From the NCBI GenBank assembly GCA_945864225.1, contig CAMBAL010000007.1:1-64000 (forward strand): DNA of 64,000 nt. The letters run 5' to 3'. Of this stretch, positions 35,714 through 44,889 are shown piece after piece. The notes beneath the pieces are model-generated. The model ran no database searches. It worked only from the letters and a program-made list of their open reading frames with translations, and had not been told where the DNA came from. Position 1 is the first letter of the stretch. The number at the start of each line of letters is the position of its first letter. Source of the stretch: an uncultured Blautia sp. (lineage in GTDB: Bacteria > Bacillota > Clostridia > Lachnospirales > Lachnospiraceae). The position numbers and the translations under genes were made by a program.

Positions 35714-36064
35714 ATGCCTGAAAAAATGAATTGCAGAGAGCAAAAACATGTCCATGAATTATCCGGAAGTACAAAAATCTTCCATGAATGCCACAGCTGT
35801 CATAATCACAGGTTCTGTACCGTATCCGATGAAGCAAAATATACTCCTGACAAATCCGATCATTTCCATGAAGTAAAATTCCGCACAGATTTTGATGATG
35901 AGCATTTTCATGAATTCTGCGGAAAAACATCCGGTGCCATTCCGGTAGGAAACGGAAAACATGTTCACTTTATCAAAGACTTCACGGAAGAGCAGGATCA
36001 TCACAGACATGAATTTCAGGCTGCTACCCAGATTGACAGCCCGATTGATTTCAAATGCAGATAA
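35714..36064 (+). CDS. YmaF family His-rich protein
   Basis: 116 residues, start with AAGGAG upstream. It contains repeated HxHEF or HFHEF blocks (KHVHELSG, DHFHEVKF, EHFHEFCG, HHRHEFQA) and two CxxC-like clusters (HECHSCHNH), matching the YmaF family (PF12788) of unknown function. Many His and Cys residues suggest metal binding. Divergent from the M20/pot operon and preceded by TTGACA at 35673-35678. Ends at a GC-rich hairpin. Confidence 0.85.
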   Translation: MPEKMNCREQKHVHELSGSTKIFHECHSCHNHRFCTVSDEAKYTPDKSDHFHEVKFRTDFDDEHFHEFCGKTSGAIPVGNGKHVHFIKDFTEEQDHHRHEFQAATQIDSPIDFKCR

Positions 36065-36067
36065 ACA

Positions 36068-36095
36068 GATGCGCCCCGGCTTTTGCCGGGGCATC
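36068..36095 (+). terminator. GC-rich hairpin after ymaF
   Basis: GCCCCGGC and GCCGGGGC with TTTT loop, extended by GATGC/GCATC, four bases past the stop. The T-tract after it is weak. Confidence 0.6.
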
Positions 36096-36126
36096 AATCA
36101 TTTGATTATGATTTTTCAGAACAAAT

Positions 36127-36170
36127 AAAAAGAGCCACTCCCAAGTATGACTAAGGATTTTGGCTCTTTT
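36127..36170 (-). terminator. Terminator downstream of tRNA-Thr
   Basis: On the minus strand AAAAGAGCCA and TGGCTCTTTT form a stem followed by TATTTG, seven bases beyond the tRNA 3' end. Confidence 0.7.
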
Positions 36171-36176
36171 ATACAA

Positions 36177-36249
36177 AGCTGAAAATGAGACTCGAACTCA
36201 CGACCCCTTCATTACGAGTGAAGTGCTCTACCGACTGAGCTATTTCAGC
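36177..36249 (-). tRNA. tRNA-Thr (anticodon CGU)
   Basis: 73 bases. The minus strand gives GCTGAAA pairing with TTTCAGC (acceptor stem), D-arm TAGCTCAGTCGGTAGAGCA, anticodon arm CTTCA-CTCGTAA-TGAAG with anticodon CGU (reads ACG, Thr), and T-arm GTGAG-TTCGAGT-CTCAT. CCA is not encoded. A terminator follows, so it is a single-gene unit. Confidence 0.95.
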
Positions 36250-36459
36250 TTGTGTTCAACACAAATGATATTATACCGTATTTTCGCAAAAAAGCAAGTG
36301 ATTTTTTTATTTTTAACAAAATATGCATTTTTACAGTTGCTATCCTGTGCTGCATGATAAATACAATGTGAATAAAACCTATTCTTCCTGCACATCCTAT
36401 TTCCAAAAGGATCCTGTGGATCCTAAAACTATTATTTATTTTCTACTGGAGGTGGTCTC

Positions 36460-36612
36460 ATGGCATCTTATATTGCACCGGAAGTCCGGGATAAATTTGA
36501 AACGCTTTCTGTTGATCTGAAAAACGTCATTCTTCAGCGCAATGTGCAAATCCATTCACTGGCGGATCTGATTCAGATACTGGAACAGATTGTGGCAGAA
36601 GCAGAAGCATAG
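36460..36612 (+). CDS. Small conserved-looking 50-residue protein
   Basis: A short frame with a strong ribosome site (CTGGAGGTGG, 8 bases before the ATG). The product begins MASYIAPEVRDKFETLSVDL and ends in EQIVAEAEA; it is predicted all-alpha, acidic and soluble. A hairpin AGGATCC/GGATCCT lies upstream at 36408-36424. No family recognised. In the frame one base back, directly after its stop, a further 39 codons look coding (36615-36734), so the gene may originally have been longer and frame-shifted. Confidence 0.6.
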   Translation: MASYIAPEVRDKFETLSVDLKNVILQRNVQIHSLADLIQILEQIVAEAEA

Positions 36613-36734
36613 CATGCAGAATTTTTCAGTGCCTCGATGAAAATGAAGTGGCGGTTCTCTCAGCAGACCTCATGACACTTGCTGATATGCTGATTGCTCT
36701 GACAGCCCGCCGCTCCGCATGCTCAGATGAATAA
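36613..36734 (+). pseudogene. Possible frame-shifted C-terminal part of the small gene
   Basis: A frame without its own start or ribosome site encodes IFQCLDENEVAVLSADLMTL followed by ADMLIALTARRSACSDE and a TAA at 36732. Its composition (Ala/Leu helix, acidic) resembles the upstream 50-residue product, and the two frames differ by one base. It is either the remnant of a longer protein or chance. Confidence 0.35.
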
Positions 36735-36770
36735 CCTTGAATCTTAATAAATAAAAATAAAGGAATTTAT

Positions 36771-36799
36771 TTGACAAACGCCCGCTCCTGCGATAAATT
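36771..36799 (+). promoter_or_regulatory. Promoter of fructokinase gene
   Basis: TTGACA (36771-36776), 17 bases, TAAATT (36794-36799), about 80 bases before the ATG. Consensus -35, weaker -10. Confidence 0.55.
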
Positions 36800-36879
36800 G
36801 GATATAGCAGTAACTGTTCGGCAATCATCCCACAAACGGACCGTTACAGATTATACTTGTTTCTAGGAGGAGTTTTACA

Positions 36880-37854
36880 ATGGAAAACAGATTATATGAT
36901 GTGACCGCCCTCGGCGAATTATTAATTGACTTTACGGAAAATGGAACCAGTTCTCAGGGCAATCCGCTGCTGGAAGCCAACCCCGGCGGTGCTCCATGTA
37001 ATGTTCTTGCTATGCTGGAACGCCTTGGCAAAAAAACCGCTTTTATCGGCAAAGTCGGCAAAGACATGTTCGGTACCCAGTTAAAAAATGCTGTAGAAGA
37101 AGTCGGAATTGATACACGCAACCTGATTATGGATGAAGAAGTTCATACCACCCTCGCTTTTGTACATACTTATCCGGACGGAGACAGAGATTTTTCTTTC
37201 TATCGTAATCCGGGCGCAGACATGATGCTCAAAAAATCCGAAGTACAGGAAGACCTGATCCGCAATTCCCGTATTTTCCACTTCGGAACACTTTCTTCCA
37301 CCCATGAGGGTGTCAGAGAAGCTACCCGTCACGCCATTGAAGTAGCCAAAGATGCCGGCTGTATTATTACTTTTGACCCGAATCTCCGCCCGCCTCTCTG
37401 GAAATCTCTGGATGACGCCAGAGCCGAAATCGAATATGGCATGACCAAATGTGATGTACTGAAAATTTCCGATAATGAAGTAGAATTCCTGTTCGGTACC
37501 ACCGACTACGACGAAGGTGCAAAACTGATCCGTGAGAAATATAATATCCCGCTTGTTCTCATCACCATGGGAAAAGACGGCAGCCGCGCATACTACAAGA
37601 ATCTCCGCGTAGAGGCAGCTCCGTTCCTTCAGGAAAACACCATTGAGACTACAGGTGCAGGAGACACTTTCTGTGCAAGTTCTTTGAATTACGTGCTGGA
37701 ACATGGCCTTGATGATCTTACGGAAGAGAATCTTATGGAGCTTCTGACCTTTGCCAATGCTGCAGCATCTCTCATCACTACACGCAAGGGTGCACTCCGT
37801 GTAATGCCGTCCCGCCAGAACGTACTTGATTTCATCGCAGAAAGCGGACGCTGA
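36880..37854 (+). CDS. scrK: Fructokinase, PfkB family
   Basis: 324 residues; TAGGAGGAG precedes the ATG. Phosphorylates fructose to fructose 6-phosphate. Ribokinase-fold motifs: GELLIDFTENG at the N-terminus, NPGGAPCNVL (PfkB signature 1), FDPNLRPPLW, and TGAGDTFCAS with the catalytic Asp. No sucrose genes are adjacent; the gene has its own promoter and terminator, so it may serve general fructose use. The symbol is by similarity to ScrK-type enzymes. Confidence 0.85.
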   Translation: MENRLYDVTALGELLIDFTENGTSSQGNPLLEANPGGAPCNVLAMLERLGKKTAFIGKVGKDMFGTQLKNAVEEVGIDTRNLIMDEEVHTTLAFVHTYPDGDRDFSFYRNPGADMMLKKSEVQEDLIRNSRIFHFGTLSSTHEGVREATRHAIEVAKDAGCIITFDPNLRPPLWKSLDDARAEIEYGMTKCDVLKISDNEVEFLFGTTDYDEGAKLIREKYNIPLVLITMGKDGSRAYYKNLRVEAAPFLQENTIETTGAGDTFCASSLNYVLEHGLDDLTEENLMELLTFANAAASLITTRKGALRVMPSRQNVLDFIAESGR

Positions 37855-37912
37855 GAAATACTGCATGGAGAGTCTTATCTCCAATATAAGAACTTTTTTC
37901 TGTTATAAAGTC

Positions 37913-37953
37913 AAGAGCAGATTCCCTGTAATCAGAGAGTCTGCTCTTTTCTT
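37913..37953 (+). terminator. Terminator of scrK
   Basis: AAGAGCAGA and TCTGCTCTT with an 18-base loop, followed by TTCTTC. Confidence 0.85.
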
Positions 37954-38052
37954 CAAGATATCAGGAGTAAAATTTCTTTTGTCCCTGCCGTTTCATTTCA
38001 TCGTTGGCTCTTGCGTAGGTTCTAGAGCGTATTTTCTAACAAGGCATTAACA

Positions 38053-38823
38053 CTATTCTTCGATTTCAATTTTTTCAAAGTTGGGAATCCAAGAACGCTT
38101 ATGCTCTAGCTGATATTCCAAGATTTCAATCGCTCTTGATGGTTTCATGTATTTTAAATATTGATTCTCAAACATCCGGTAATCTATTCTGAGTGTAATT
38201 CCAGCGTAATATGCCTGCAAATCAAGATTTGCGCATATCGGTTGACCTGCAATATTTCCAACATTTTCATCAATAGATTTAAATAATGGAAATCTTGATA
38301 CGTTGCTTAACAGACCGGCTCCATTATCGAATATAGGCGCTTCTCTATATATTTCTCTTTCACTGTCATATATAATTCCAAGATTATTGAAATGTCTGTC
38401 ATAATTTAATGTTAATGCATCAAGAGAAAATATATTTGAGAGATAACTGGATACATCAAGACCAGTATTACTTAATATGAAATCTTTCACATATTGTATC
38501 CTATCTTCTATATCATTAAGCACCATGACTTCATCAATCATATGTCTTCCGGTATATATTTGGTGCAATCGCTCAAATGTTATGAATGCCTCATTTTCAT
38601 TTAGAAAGCTTTCTGATACACAGCCTTTCTTTCCATTAATAAGACATTCTTCACATGAGACATAGTCACATACATTCGAACAGTCCAGCAAACACGATAT
38701 AAGATATTCTGCTTCGCTCTCATATCCATTTAAATCTTGTTTGAACCACTTTCCATCCATATAATATTTGGCCTGAGTTCCTTCAGAGCTTCCGGCTGAA
38801 TGATACATACATGATTTCGGCAC
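38053..38823 (-). CDS. HipA-like kinase, short form (possibly 5'-truncated)
   Basis: 256 residues from GTG 38823 (ATG 38808 is an alternative). Kinase signatures: YDRHFNN with Asp142 and Asn147 (catalytic loop) and APIFDNGAG with Asp166 (metal loop); an ATP-lid region TQAKYYMDGKWFKQDLNGYE opens the protein. Compared with the 353-residue HipA-like protein at 1167-2228 it lacks about 120 N-terminal residues. A 27-codon frame (38866-38783) with a perfect GGAGG site starts upstream in another frame and overlaps it; this peptide, MTYDFTVLFKDEPVSAEIM, could be the lost N-terminus after a frameshift or a coupling leader. No HTH antitoxin gene is adjacent. AT-rich. AGAGCGT-type repeat ends flank the locus (near 38024 and 38886). 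Confidence 0.7.
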   Translation of the reverse strand: MPKSCMYHSAGSSEGTQAKYYMDGKWFKQDLNGYESEAEYLISCLLDCSNVCDYVSCEECLINGKKGCVSESFLNENEAFITFERLHQIYTGRHMIDEVMVLNDIEDRIQYVKDFILSNTGLDVSSYLSNIFSLDALTLNYDRHFNNLGIIYDSEREIYREAPIFDNGAGLLSNVSRFPLFKSIDENVGNIAGQPICANLDLQAYYAGITLRIDYRMFENQYLKYMKPSRAIEILEYQLEHKRSWIPNFEKIEIEE

Positions 38824-38932
38824 TGACAGGCTCGTCTTTGAATAGAACTGTAAAGTCGTAAGTCATTGAACATTCCTCCAATCTTAGAGCGTGTTTGTAT
38901 TATACCATTAATATGCGGTATTGTACACACAA

Positions 38933-38967
38933 GAAAAACCCTCCAGATTACCAGGAGGGTTTTTCAA
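38933..38967 (-). terminator. Terminator of the leuB-ilvD-ilvB-serC-serA operon
   Basis: Stem AAAAACCCTCC/GGAGGGTTTTT with a 9-base loop; A/T runs on both sides make it bidirectional. It lies 25 bases past the end of the 63-residue basic gene. Confidence 0.85.
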
Positions 38968-38991
38968 TGTTATCATTATATCTTCACAATC

Positions 38992-39183
38992 TCATTTACT
39001 TTTCCAGTTGGAAGCAAGATACATCACGCTGTAAACAGCATCTCCGATGCGCTTTCTTTTATGATATATTTTTGGCAGCCACCCGACATGACGGATTCTT
39101 TTCTTCCATTTTCCGGCAATTTTATTCCACTTCGGATTCCATTTCATCTTTCCTGCCGTTTTACCGGTTTTCGTTTTTTTCAT
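38992..39183 (-). CDS. Small basic protein (63 residues)
   Basis: The ATG at 39183 has GGGGAGG ten bases upstream, and the frame lies between serA (28 bases away) and the operon terminator, so it is probably translated. The product is Lys/Arg/Trp-rich (MKKTKTGKTAGKMKWNPKWN, then KRIRHVGWLPKIYHKRKRIG), with no membrane segment. The charge suggests nucleic-acid or ribosome binding, or a membrane-active peptide; no family recognised. Confidence 0.55.
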   Translation of the reverse strand: MKKTKTGKTAGKMKWNPKWNKIAGKWKKRIRHVGWLPKIYHKRKRIGDAVYSVMYLASNWKSK

Positions 39184-39211
39184 CTGACTGAATCCTCCCC
39201 GGAATCACTTT

Positions 39212-40375
39212 TTATTTGATCACGCGAACTCTGGAAACACCCTCTACTGCAGCAAGCGCATCCAGTGCTCCTTTGGAAGCAGCACTTTCCAGATCAATCA
39301 AAGTATAAGCAAATTCTCCTTTACTCTTATTGGTCATATCCGCAATATTGATGTTCTCCTCACCCAGAATCTTGGTAAACTGGCTGATCATATTCGGAAT
39401 ATTTTTATGGGTAATGGAAATTCTTCCAACGGTCACACAGGTACCCATATCACAGTTCGGGAAGTTTACGGAATTCCTGATATTTCCGTTTTCCAGAAAA
39501 TCACGGAGTTCCTTCACAGCCATTTCTGCACAGTTTTCCTCAGACTCTTCTGTAGATGCACCAAGATGAGGCGTCACCAGAATTCCCTCTCTTCCTGCTA
39601 CCAGAGGATTTGCAAAGTCTGTCACGTATTTTTTCACCTTGCCGCTCTCAAGAGCTTCGATCAGGGCTTCTTCATCTACCAGAAGGTCACGGGCAAAGTT
39701 CAGAAGAACAACGCCGTCTTTCATCTTTGTGAAAGCCTCTTTGTTGATCATTTTCTTCGTGCTGTCCAGAAGCGGCACATGAATCGTAATATAATCACAC
39801 TGGGTGTAGATTTCATCCAGAGTTTTGCTGTGCTTAATGGTACGGCTCAAATTCCATGCCGCATCAATGGAGATGTACGGATCATAGCCATACACTTCCA
39901 TCCCCAGAAGAGAAGCAGAGTTCGCAACCATGGCGCCAATGGCACCAAGTCCGATAATACCCAGTTTCTTTCCGCTGATCTCGCATCCGGCGAACTGTTT
40001 TTTCTGTTTTTCCGCACGTTTGTCAATATCGGTCTTATCTTCCTGCTGGGCAACCCATTCAATACCTCCAACGATATCACGGGAAGCAAGGAGCATACCT
40101 GCAAGAACGAGTTCCTTTACACCATTGGCATTGGCTCCCGGTGTATTGAATACCACGATTCCCTGCTCTGCGCATTCTTTGATCGGAATGTTATTGACAC
40201 CGGCTCCTGCACGGGCAATGGCTTTGACACTGGACGGAAGCTCCATATCATGCATTTTGGCACTTCTCACCAGAACAGCGTCTGCATCTTCCAGGCTTTC
40301 TGTTTTTTTATAATTATCACTGAAAAGATTTAATCCTTTATCTGCAATGGGATTGAGGCAATGATACTGAAACAT
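39212..40375 (-). CDS. serA: D-3-phosphoglycerate dehydrogenase
   Basis: 387 residues. Oxidises 3-phosphoglycerate to 3-phosphohydroxypyruvate, first step of serine synthesis. NAD-binding LGIIGLGAIGAMVANSA, catalytic Arg in NFARDLLVD, Glu in the following region and His in TPHLGASTEES are seen; the C-terminal 70 residues are an ACT-like domain (HKNIPNMISQFTKILGEENI) for feedback by serine. The start overlaps the serC stop by one base (TAATG). Confidence 0.95.
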   Translation of the reverse strand: MFQYHCLNPIADKGLNLFSDNYKKTESLEDADAVLVRSAKMHDMELPSSVKAIARAGAGVNNIPIKECAEQGIVVFNTPGANANGVKELVLAGMLLASRDIVGGIEWVAQQEDKTDIDKRAEKQKKQFAGCEISGKKLGIIGLGAIGAMVANSASLLGMEVYGYDPYISIDAAWNLSRTIKHSKTLDEIYTQCDYITIHVPLLDSTKKMINKEAFTKMKDGVVLLNFARDLLVDEEALIEALESGKVKKYVTDFANPLVAGREGILVTPHLGASTEESEENCAEMAVKELRDFLENGNIRNSVNFPNCDMGTCVTVGRISITHKNIPNMISQFTKILGEENINIADMTNKSKGEFAYTLIDLESAASKGALDALAAVEGVSRVRVIK

Positions 40376-41457
40376 TATGCATTCTCCTCCTCAAACTTTT
40401 TCATAAAAGCAACCAGGGCTTCTACGCCTTCCTTCGGCATAGCATTGTAAATACTTGCACGCATGCCGCCTACGGTACGATGTCCTTTCAGATTCACCAG
40501 ACCTGCTGCGGTTGCTTCTTTTACAAATTTGGCATCCATATCCTTATCACCTGTCACAAACGGAACATTCATAAGAGAGCGGTCTTCTGCCACAACCGTT
40601 CCATGGAACATTTTGCTCTGGTCAAGATAATCATACAAAATTTTTGCCTTTTCTTCGTTTCTTTTCTTCATCTCTTCCAGACCGCCCATTGCCTTCAGCC
40701 ATTTGAATACTTTGCCGCAGACATAAATGCAATATGCATTCGGAGTGTTGTAAAGAGAACCTGCATCTGCATGGGTCTTGTAAGTCAGCATAGTAGGAGT
40801 TCCCGGAAGGACATCTTCTGTGATCAGATCTTCACGGATGATCACAATGACCATACCTGCAGGTCCGATATTCTTCTGCACACCACCGTAGATTATACCG
40901 TATTTGCTTACATCTACCGGTTCAGAAAGGAAGCAGGAAGAAACATCTGCCACCAGTGTTTTTCCTTTTGTATTTGGAAGTGTTTTATATTTGGTTCCGT
41001 AAATCGTATTGTTTTCGCAGATATAAACATAATCCGCATCCGGGCTGATCGGAAGATCGCTGCAGTCCGGAATATAGGAAAAAGTCTTATCCTCGGAAGA
41101 AGCGATTTTGTTGGCCTTGCCGTACTTCTGCGCTTCCTGGTAAGCTTTCTTTGCCCACTGTCCGGTAACGATATAGTCTGCCACTTTGTTTTTCATAAGG
41201 TTCATCGGAATCATGGCAAACTGCTGGGAGGCACCTCCCTGAAGGAACAGAACCTTGTAATTATCCGGAATGTTCATCAGCTCACGAAGATCTTTCTCAG
41301 CTTCATCAATGATTGACTGAAAAGCAGCACTTCTGTGGCTCATTTCCATAACGGACATCCCTGTTCCCTGGTAGTCCAGCATCTCATCTGCAACTTCTTT
41401 TAATACCTCTTCCGGCAAAACAGCCGGTCCTGCGGAAAAATTATATACTCTGCTCAT
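40375..41457 (-). CDS. serC: Phosphoserine aminotransferase
   Basis: 360 residues, class V PLP aminotransferase. N-terminus YNFSAGPAVLPEEVL is diagnostic; the PLP Lys is in YGGVQKNIGPAGM. Converts 3-phosphohydroxypyruvate to phosphoserine with glutamate. Overlaps ilvB by 17 bases upstream and serA by one downstream, so serine and branched-chain synthesis are translated from one message. Confidence 0.95.
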   Translation of the reverse strand: MSRVYNFSAGPAVLPEEVLKEVADEMLDYQGTGMSVMEMSHRSAAFQSIIDEAEKDLRELMNIPDNYKVLFLQGGASQQFAMIPMNLMKNKVADYIVTGQWAKKAYQEAQKYGKANKIASSEDKTFSYIPDCSDLPISPDADYVYICENNTIYGTKYKTLPNTKGKTLVADVSSCFLSEPVDVSKYGIIYGGVQKNIGPAGMVIVIIREDLITEDVLPGTPTMLTYKTHADAGSLYNTPNAYCIYVCGKVFKWLKAMGGLEEMKKRNEEKAKILYDYLDQSKMFHGTVVAEDRSLMNVPFVTGDKDMDAKFVKEATAAGLVNLKGHRTVGGMRASIYNAMPKEGVEALVAFMKKFEEENA

Positions 41458-43132
41458 CTTTCTTCATATCCTCCTCGTCGAATACATCGTCAATATTAGC
41501 CCCTGCCGGAACCATTGGGAATACACTGAGATCCTGGTCGATCCAGCAATCCAGAACCACCGGTCCGTCAGACGCAAGAGCCTCTTTCAATGCAGGCTCT
41601 ACATCTTCCATTTTTGTCACACGAATGGCTTTTGCACCCATACCTTCTGAAATCTTCACAAAATCCACTGCGTCGTTCAGAATCGTATGAGAATATCTCT
41701 TTTCATAAAACAGTGTCTGCCACTGGCGTACCATACCGAGCACATGATTGTTCAGTACAATCTGGATCAGCGGTCTGCCGCATCGAACTGCTGTTGCAAT
41801 TTCATTCATATTCATACGGAAGCATCCGTCACCTGCAATATTTACAACCGTTTTATCCGGTCTTCCCATCTTGGCACCGATAGCAGCACCCAGACCATAG
41901 CCCATCGTTCCAAGGCCGCCGGAGGTCAGGAATGTATGAGGCTCCTTATATTTATAATACTGTGCTGCCCACATCTGGTGCTGTCCTACATCTGTCGTAA
42001 TGATTGCATCACCTTTTGTCAGTTCGTACAGTTTCTCAATGATATACGGTCCTGTCAGCTGTGTATGATCATATTTCAGCGGGTATTTTTCTTTCATCTG
42101 CTGAATCTGAGAAACCCACTCGGTATGTTTTTTCTCCGGAACATCTGCCAGAATTTTCTTCAGGACTTCCTTGACGTCGCCGACAATAGAAGCGTCAACC
42201 ACTACGTTTTTATTGATTTCGGCAGCATCGATATCGATCTGAAGAATTTTCGCATTTTTAGCAAAGCTCTTGGCATTTCCGGTTACACGGTCGCTGAAAC
42301 GGGAACCCAGCACGATCAGAAGGTCACACTGGCTGACACCCAGATTGGAAGTTTTGGTTCCATGCATTCCAAGCATACCGGTATACAGAGGATCCTCTCC
42401 GCTGAATGCGCCCTTGCCCATCAGACTGTCACAAACCGGGGCATCAATTCTGTGCGCCAGTTCTGCAATTTCCTCGGAAGCATCCGAAATAACAGCACCT
42501 CCGCCTACAAAAATAAACGGTTTCCGTGCACTGCAGATCATCTGTACTGCTGTATCTATATCAGATTTATGAACCTCACTGATTTCCCTGTGGATCGTTG
42601 CCGGACGGCGGGGCGTATATTCACATTTCGCTCCTGTCACATCCTTGGTCACATCCACCAGTACCGGTCCCGGACGTCCGCTTTTTGCAATGCAGAATGC
42701 CTTGCGCATGGTATCTGCAAGCTGGTTGATATCCTTTACAATATAACTGTGCTTAGTGATCGGCATAACGATTCCGGCAATATCCACTTCCTGGAAAGAA
42801 TCCTTACCAAGAAGAGCCTTGCCAACGTTCGCTGTAATCGCCACCATCGGAACAGAATCCATATATGCGGTTGCAATTCCGGTTACCAGATTTGTGGCAC
42901 CAGGTCCGGAAGTTGCCATGCAGACACCTACTTTTCCTGTTGCACGGGCATATCCGTCTGCCGCATGGGAAGCACCCTGTTCATGGGATGTCAGTACATG
43001 CGTGATTTCATCTTTGTATTCATAAAGTGCATCATAAACGTTCAGAATCGCTCCGCCCGGATATCCGAAAACAGTATCAACACCCTGTTCTTTAAGACAT
43101 TCTACGATGATTTCTGCACCTGTCAGCTGCAT
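41441..43132 (-). CDS. ilvB: Acetolactate synthase large subunit
   Basis: 563 residues; GGAGGTAAT precedes the ATG. ThDP enzyme joining two pyruvates (or pyruvate and 2-ketobutyrate). FGYPGGAILNVYDAL with the catalytic-site Glu in TSHEQGASHAADGYARATG, and the ThDP motif GDGCFRMNMNEIATA. The regulatory subunit IlvN is not adjacent. Follows ilvD by 12 bases. Confidence 0.95.
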   Translation of the reverse strand: MQLTGAEIIVECLKEQGVDTVFGYPGGAILNVYDALYEYKDEITHVLTSHEQGASHAADGYARATGKVGVCMATSGPGATNLVTGIATAYMDSVPMVAITANVGKALLGKDSFQEVDIAGIVMPITKHSYIVKDINQLADTMRKAFCIAKSGRPGPVLVDVTKDVTGAKCEYTPRRPATIHREISEVHKSDIDTAVQMICSARKPFIFVGGGAVISDASEEIAELAHRIDAPVCDSLMGKGAFSGEDPLYTGMLGMHGTKTSNLGVSQCDLLIVLGSRFSDRVTGNAKSFAKNAKILQIDIDAAEINKNVVVDASIVGDVKEVLKKILADVPEKKHTEWVSQIQQMKEKYPLKYDHTQLTGPYIIEKLYELTKGDAIITTDVGQHQMWAAQYYKYKEPHTFLTSGGLGTMGYGLGAAIGAKMGRPDKTVVNIAGDGCFRMNMNEIATAVRCGRPLIQIVLNNHVLGMVRQWQTLFYEKRYSHTILNDAVDFVKISEGMGAKAIRVTKMEDVEPALKEALASDGPVVLDCWIDQDLSVFPMVPAGANIDDVFDEEDMKKDEQSI

Positions 43133-43144
43133 TTTATTACCTCC

Positions 43145-44818
43145 TTATTTCGCCTTTGGTATTTCCAGAATAGCACCTCTGTTGCCGGAAGTTACCATTG
43201 CTGCATATCTTGCAAGATAACCGGTAGTAACCTTTGGCTCACGCGGCTGCCATTTATCCTTTCTTACCTTCATTTCTTCATCGGAAACTTTGATTTCCAG
43301 TTTCATCTCCGGAATATTGATGCTGATGATATCGCCCTCTTCCACCAGTGCAATCGGACCGCCTACTGCTGCTTCCGGAGAAACATGTCCGATGGAGGCA
43401 CCTCTGGAGGCACCGCTGAAACGTCCGTCTGTGATCAGAGCCACAGAGGAACCAAGTCCCATACCTGCGATTGCAGAAGTCGGATTCAGCATTTCTCTCA
43501 TACCAGGACCGCCTTTCGGTCCCTCGTAACGGATCACTACCACATCACCCGCTACGATCTTACCGCTCTTGATTGCTTCGATCGCATCCTCTTCACAGTC
43601 AAATACACGGGCCGGGCCTTCGTGCACCATCATTTCCGGAACCACTGCGGAACGTTTTACAACGCCGCCGTCTGGAGCAAGATTTCCTTTCAGTACGGCA
43701 AGTCCGCCGGTTTTGCTGTATGGATTGTCAAGAGGACGGATGACTTCCGGATCCAGGTTCGCGCAGTTTTTGATATTTTCGCCCATGGTTTTTCCGGTTA
43801 CTGTCATACAGTCTGTATGAAGAAGTCCTGCCTCTGCCAGTTCATTCATCACTGCATATACACCGCCGGCTGCATTCAGGTCTTCCATGTAGGTCGGGCC
43901 TGCCGGTGCCAGATGGCAGAGATTCGGAGTCTTTTCACTGATCTCATTTGCAAAGCTGATATCAAAATCCATACCGATCTCATGAGCGATTGCCGGAAGA
44001 TGAAGCATACTGTTGGTAGAGCATCCAAGTGCCATATCAACTGTCAGTGCATTCAGGATCGCGTCTTTTGTCATGATATCTCTCGGACGGATGTTCTGAC
44101 GATAAAGTTCCATTACCTGCATTCCTGCATGTTTGGCAAGACGGATTCTCTCGGAATAAACTGCCGGGATGGTTCCGTTGCCGCGAAGACCCATGCCCAG
44201 GGCTTCTGTCAGACAGTTCATGCTGTTCGCGGTATACATACCGGAACAGGAGCCGCAGGTAGGACAGGTTTTGTTTTCCCATTCGGTCAGCTTCTCTTCA
44301 TCAATAGTTCCCGCCGCATAAGCGCCGACTGCCTCAAACATACTGGAAAGACTTGTCTTGTGACCGTCAATGTGTCCGGCCATCATCGGGCCGCCACTGA
44401 CAAATACGGTAGGTACGTTAATTCTGGCTGCAGTCATCAGAAGTCCCGGAACATTCTTGTCACAGTTCGGCACCATAACCAGTGCATCAAACTGATGTGC
44501 AAGAGCCATAGACTCTGTGGAATCTGCGATCAGATCACGGGTTACCAGAGAATATTTCATACCGATATGTCCCATGGCAATACCGTCGCAGACAGCAATT
44601 GCCGGGAAGACAACAGGGGTTCCACCTGCCATGGCAACACCCTGTTTTACTGCATTTACGATTTTATCAAGGTTCATGTGTCCCGGTACGATCTCATTGT
44701 AAGAACTTACAATACCTACCAGAGGACGTTCCATTTCTTCTTTTGTCATTCCAAGAGCATTAAACAGGGACCTGTGCGGTGCCTGCTGTGAGCCTTTTTT
44801 TACTGCATCACTTCTCAT
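43145..44818 (-). CDS. ilvD: Dihydroxy-acid dehydratase
   Basis: 557 residues; AAAGGAG precedes the ATG. Fe-S dehydratase for valine/isoleucine synthesis. Cluster Cys are in PNCDKNVPG and [37 protein letters not shown] is the C-terminal signature. Lies 71 bases after leuB. Confidence 0.96.
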   Translation of the reverse strand: MRSDAVKKGSQQAPHRSLFNALGMTKEEMERPLVGIVSSYNEIVPGHMNLDKIVNAVKQGVAMAGGTPVVFPAIAVCDGIAMGHIGMKYSLVTRDLIADSTESMALAHQFDALVMVPNCDKNVPGLLMTAARINVPTVFVSGGPMMAGHIDGHKTSLSSMFEAVGAYAAGTIDEEKLTEWENKTCPTCGSCSGMYTANSMNCLTEALGMGLRGNGTIPAVYSERIRLAKHAGMQVMELYRQNIRPRDIMTKDAILNALTVDMALGCSTNSMLHLPAIAHEIGMDFDISFANEISEKTPNLCHLAPAGPTYMEDLNAAGGVYAVMNELAEAGLLHTDCMTVTGKTMGENIKNCANLDPEVIRPLDNPYSKTGGLAVLKGNLAPDGGVVKRSAVVPEMMVHEGPARVFDCEEDAIEAIKSGKIVAGDVVVIRYEGPKGGPGMREMLNPTSAIAGMGLGSSVALITDGRFSGASRGASIGHVSPEAAVGGPIALVEEGDIISINIPEMKLEIKVSDEEMKVRKDKWQPREPKVTTGYLARYAAMVTSGNRGAILEIPKAK

Positions 44819-44889
44819 ATTTCCACTCCTTTTATAATTATGCTGTCTGCATCTGCAGATATTTTCTCAAAATACCATAAAACGAAAGA

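Noticed and set aside
41687..44791. 3.1-kb open frame on the plus strand (about 1034 codons)
   Set aside because: It lies wholly antisense to ilvB and ilvD, has no ribosome site or domain, and has a composition (Cys/His/Arg-rich) typical of a shadow of coding DNA.
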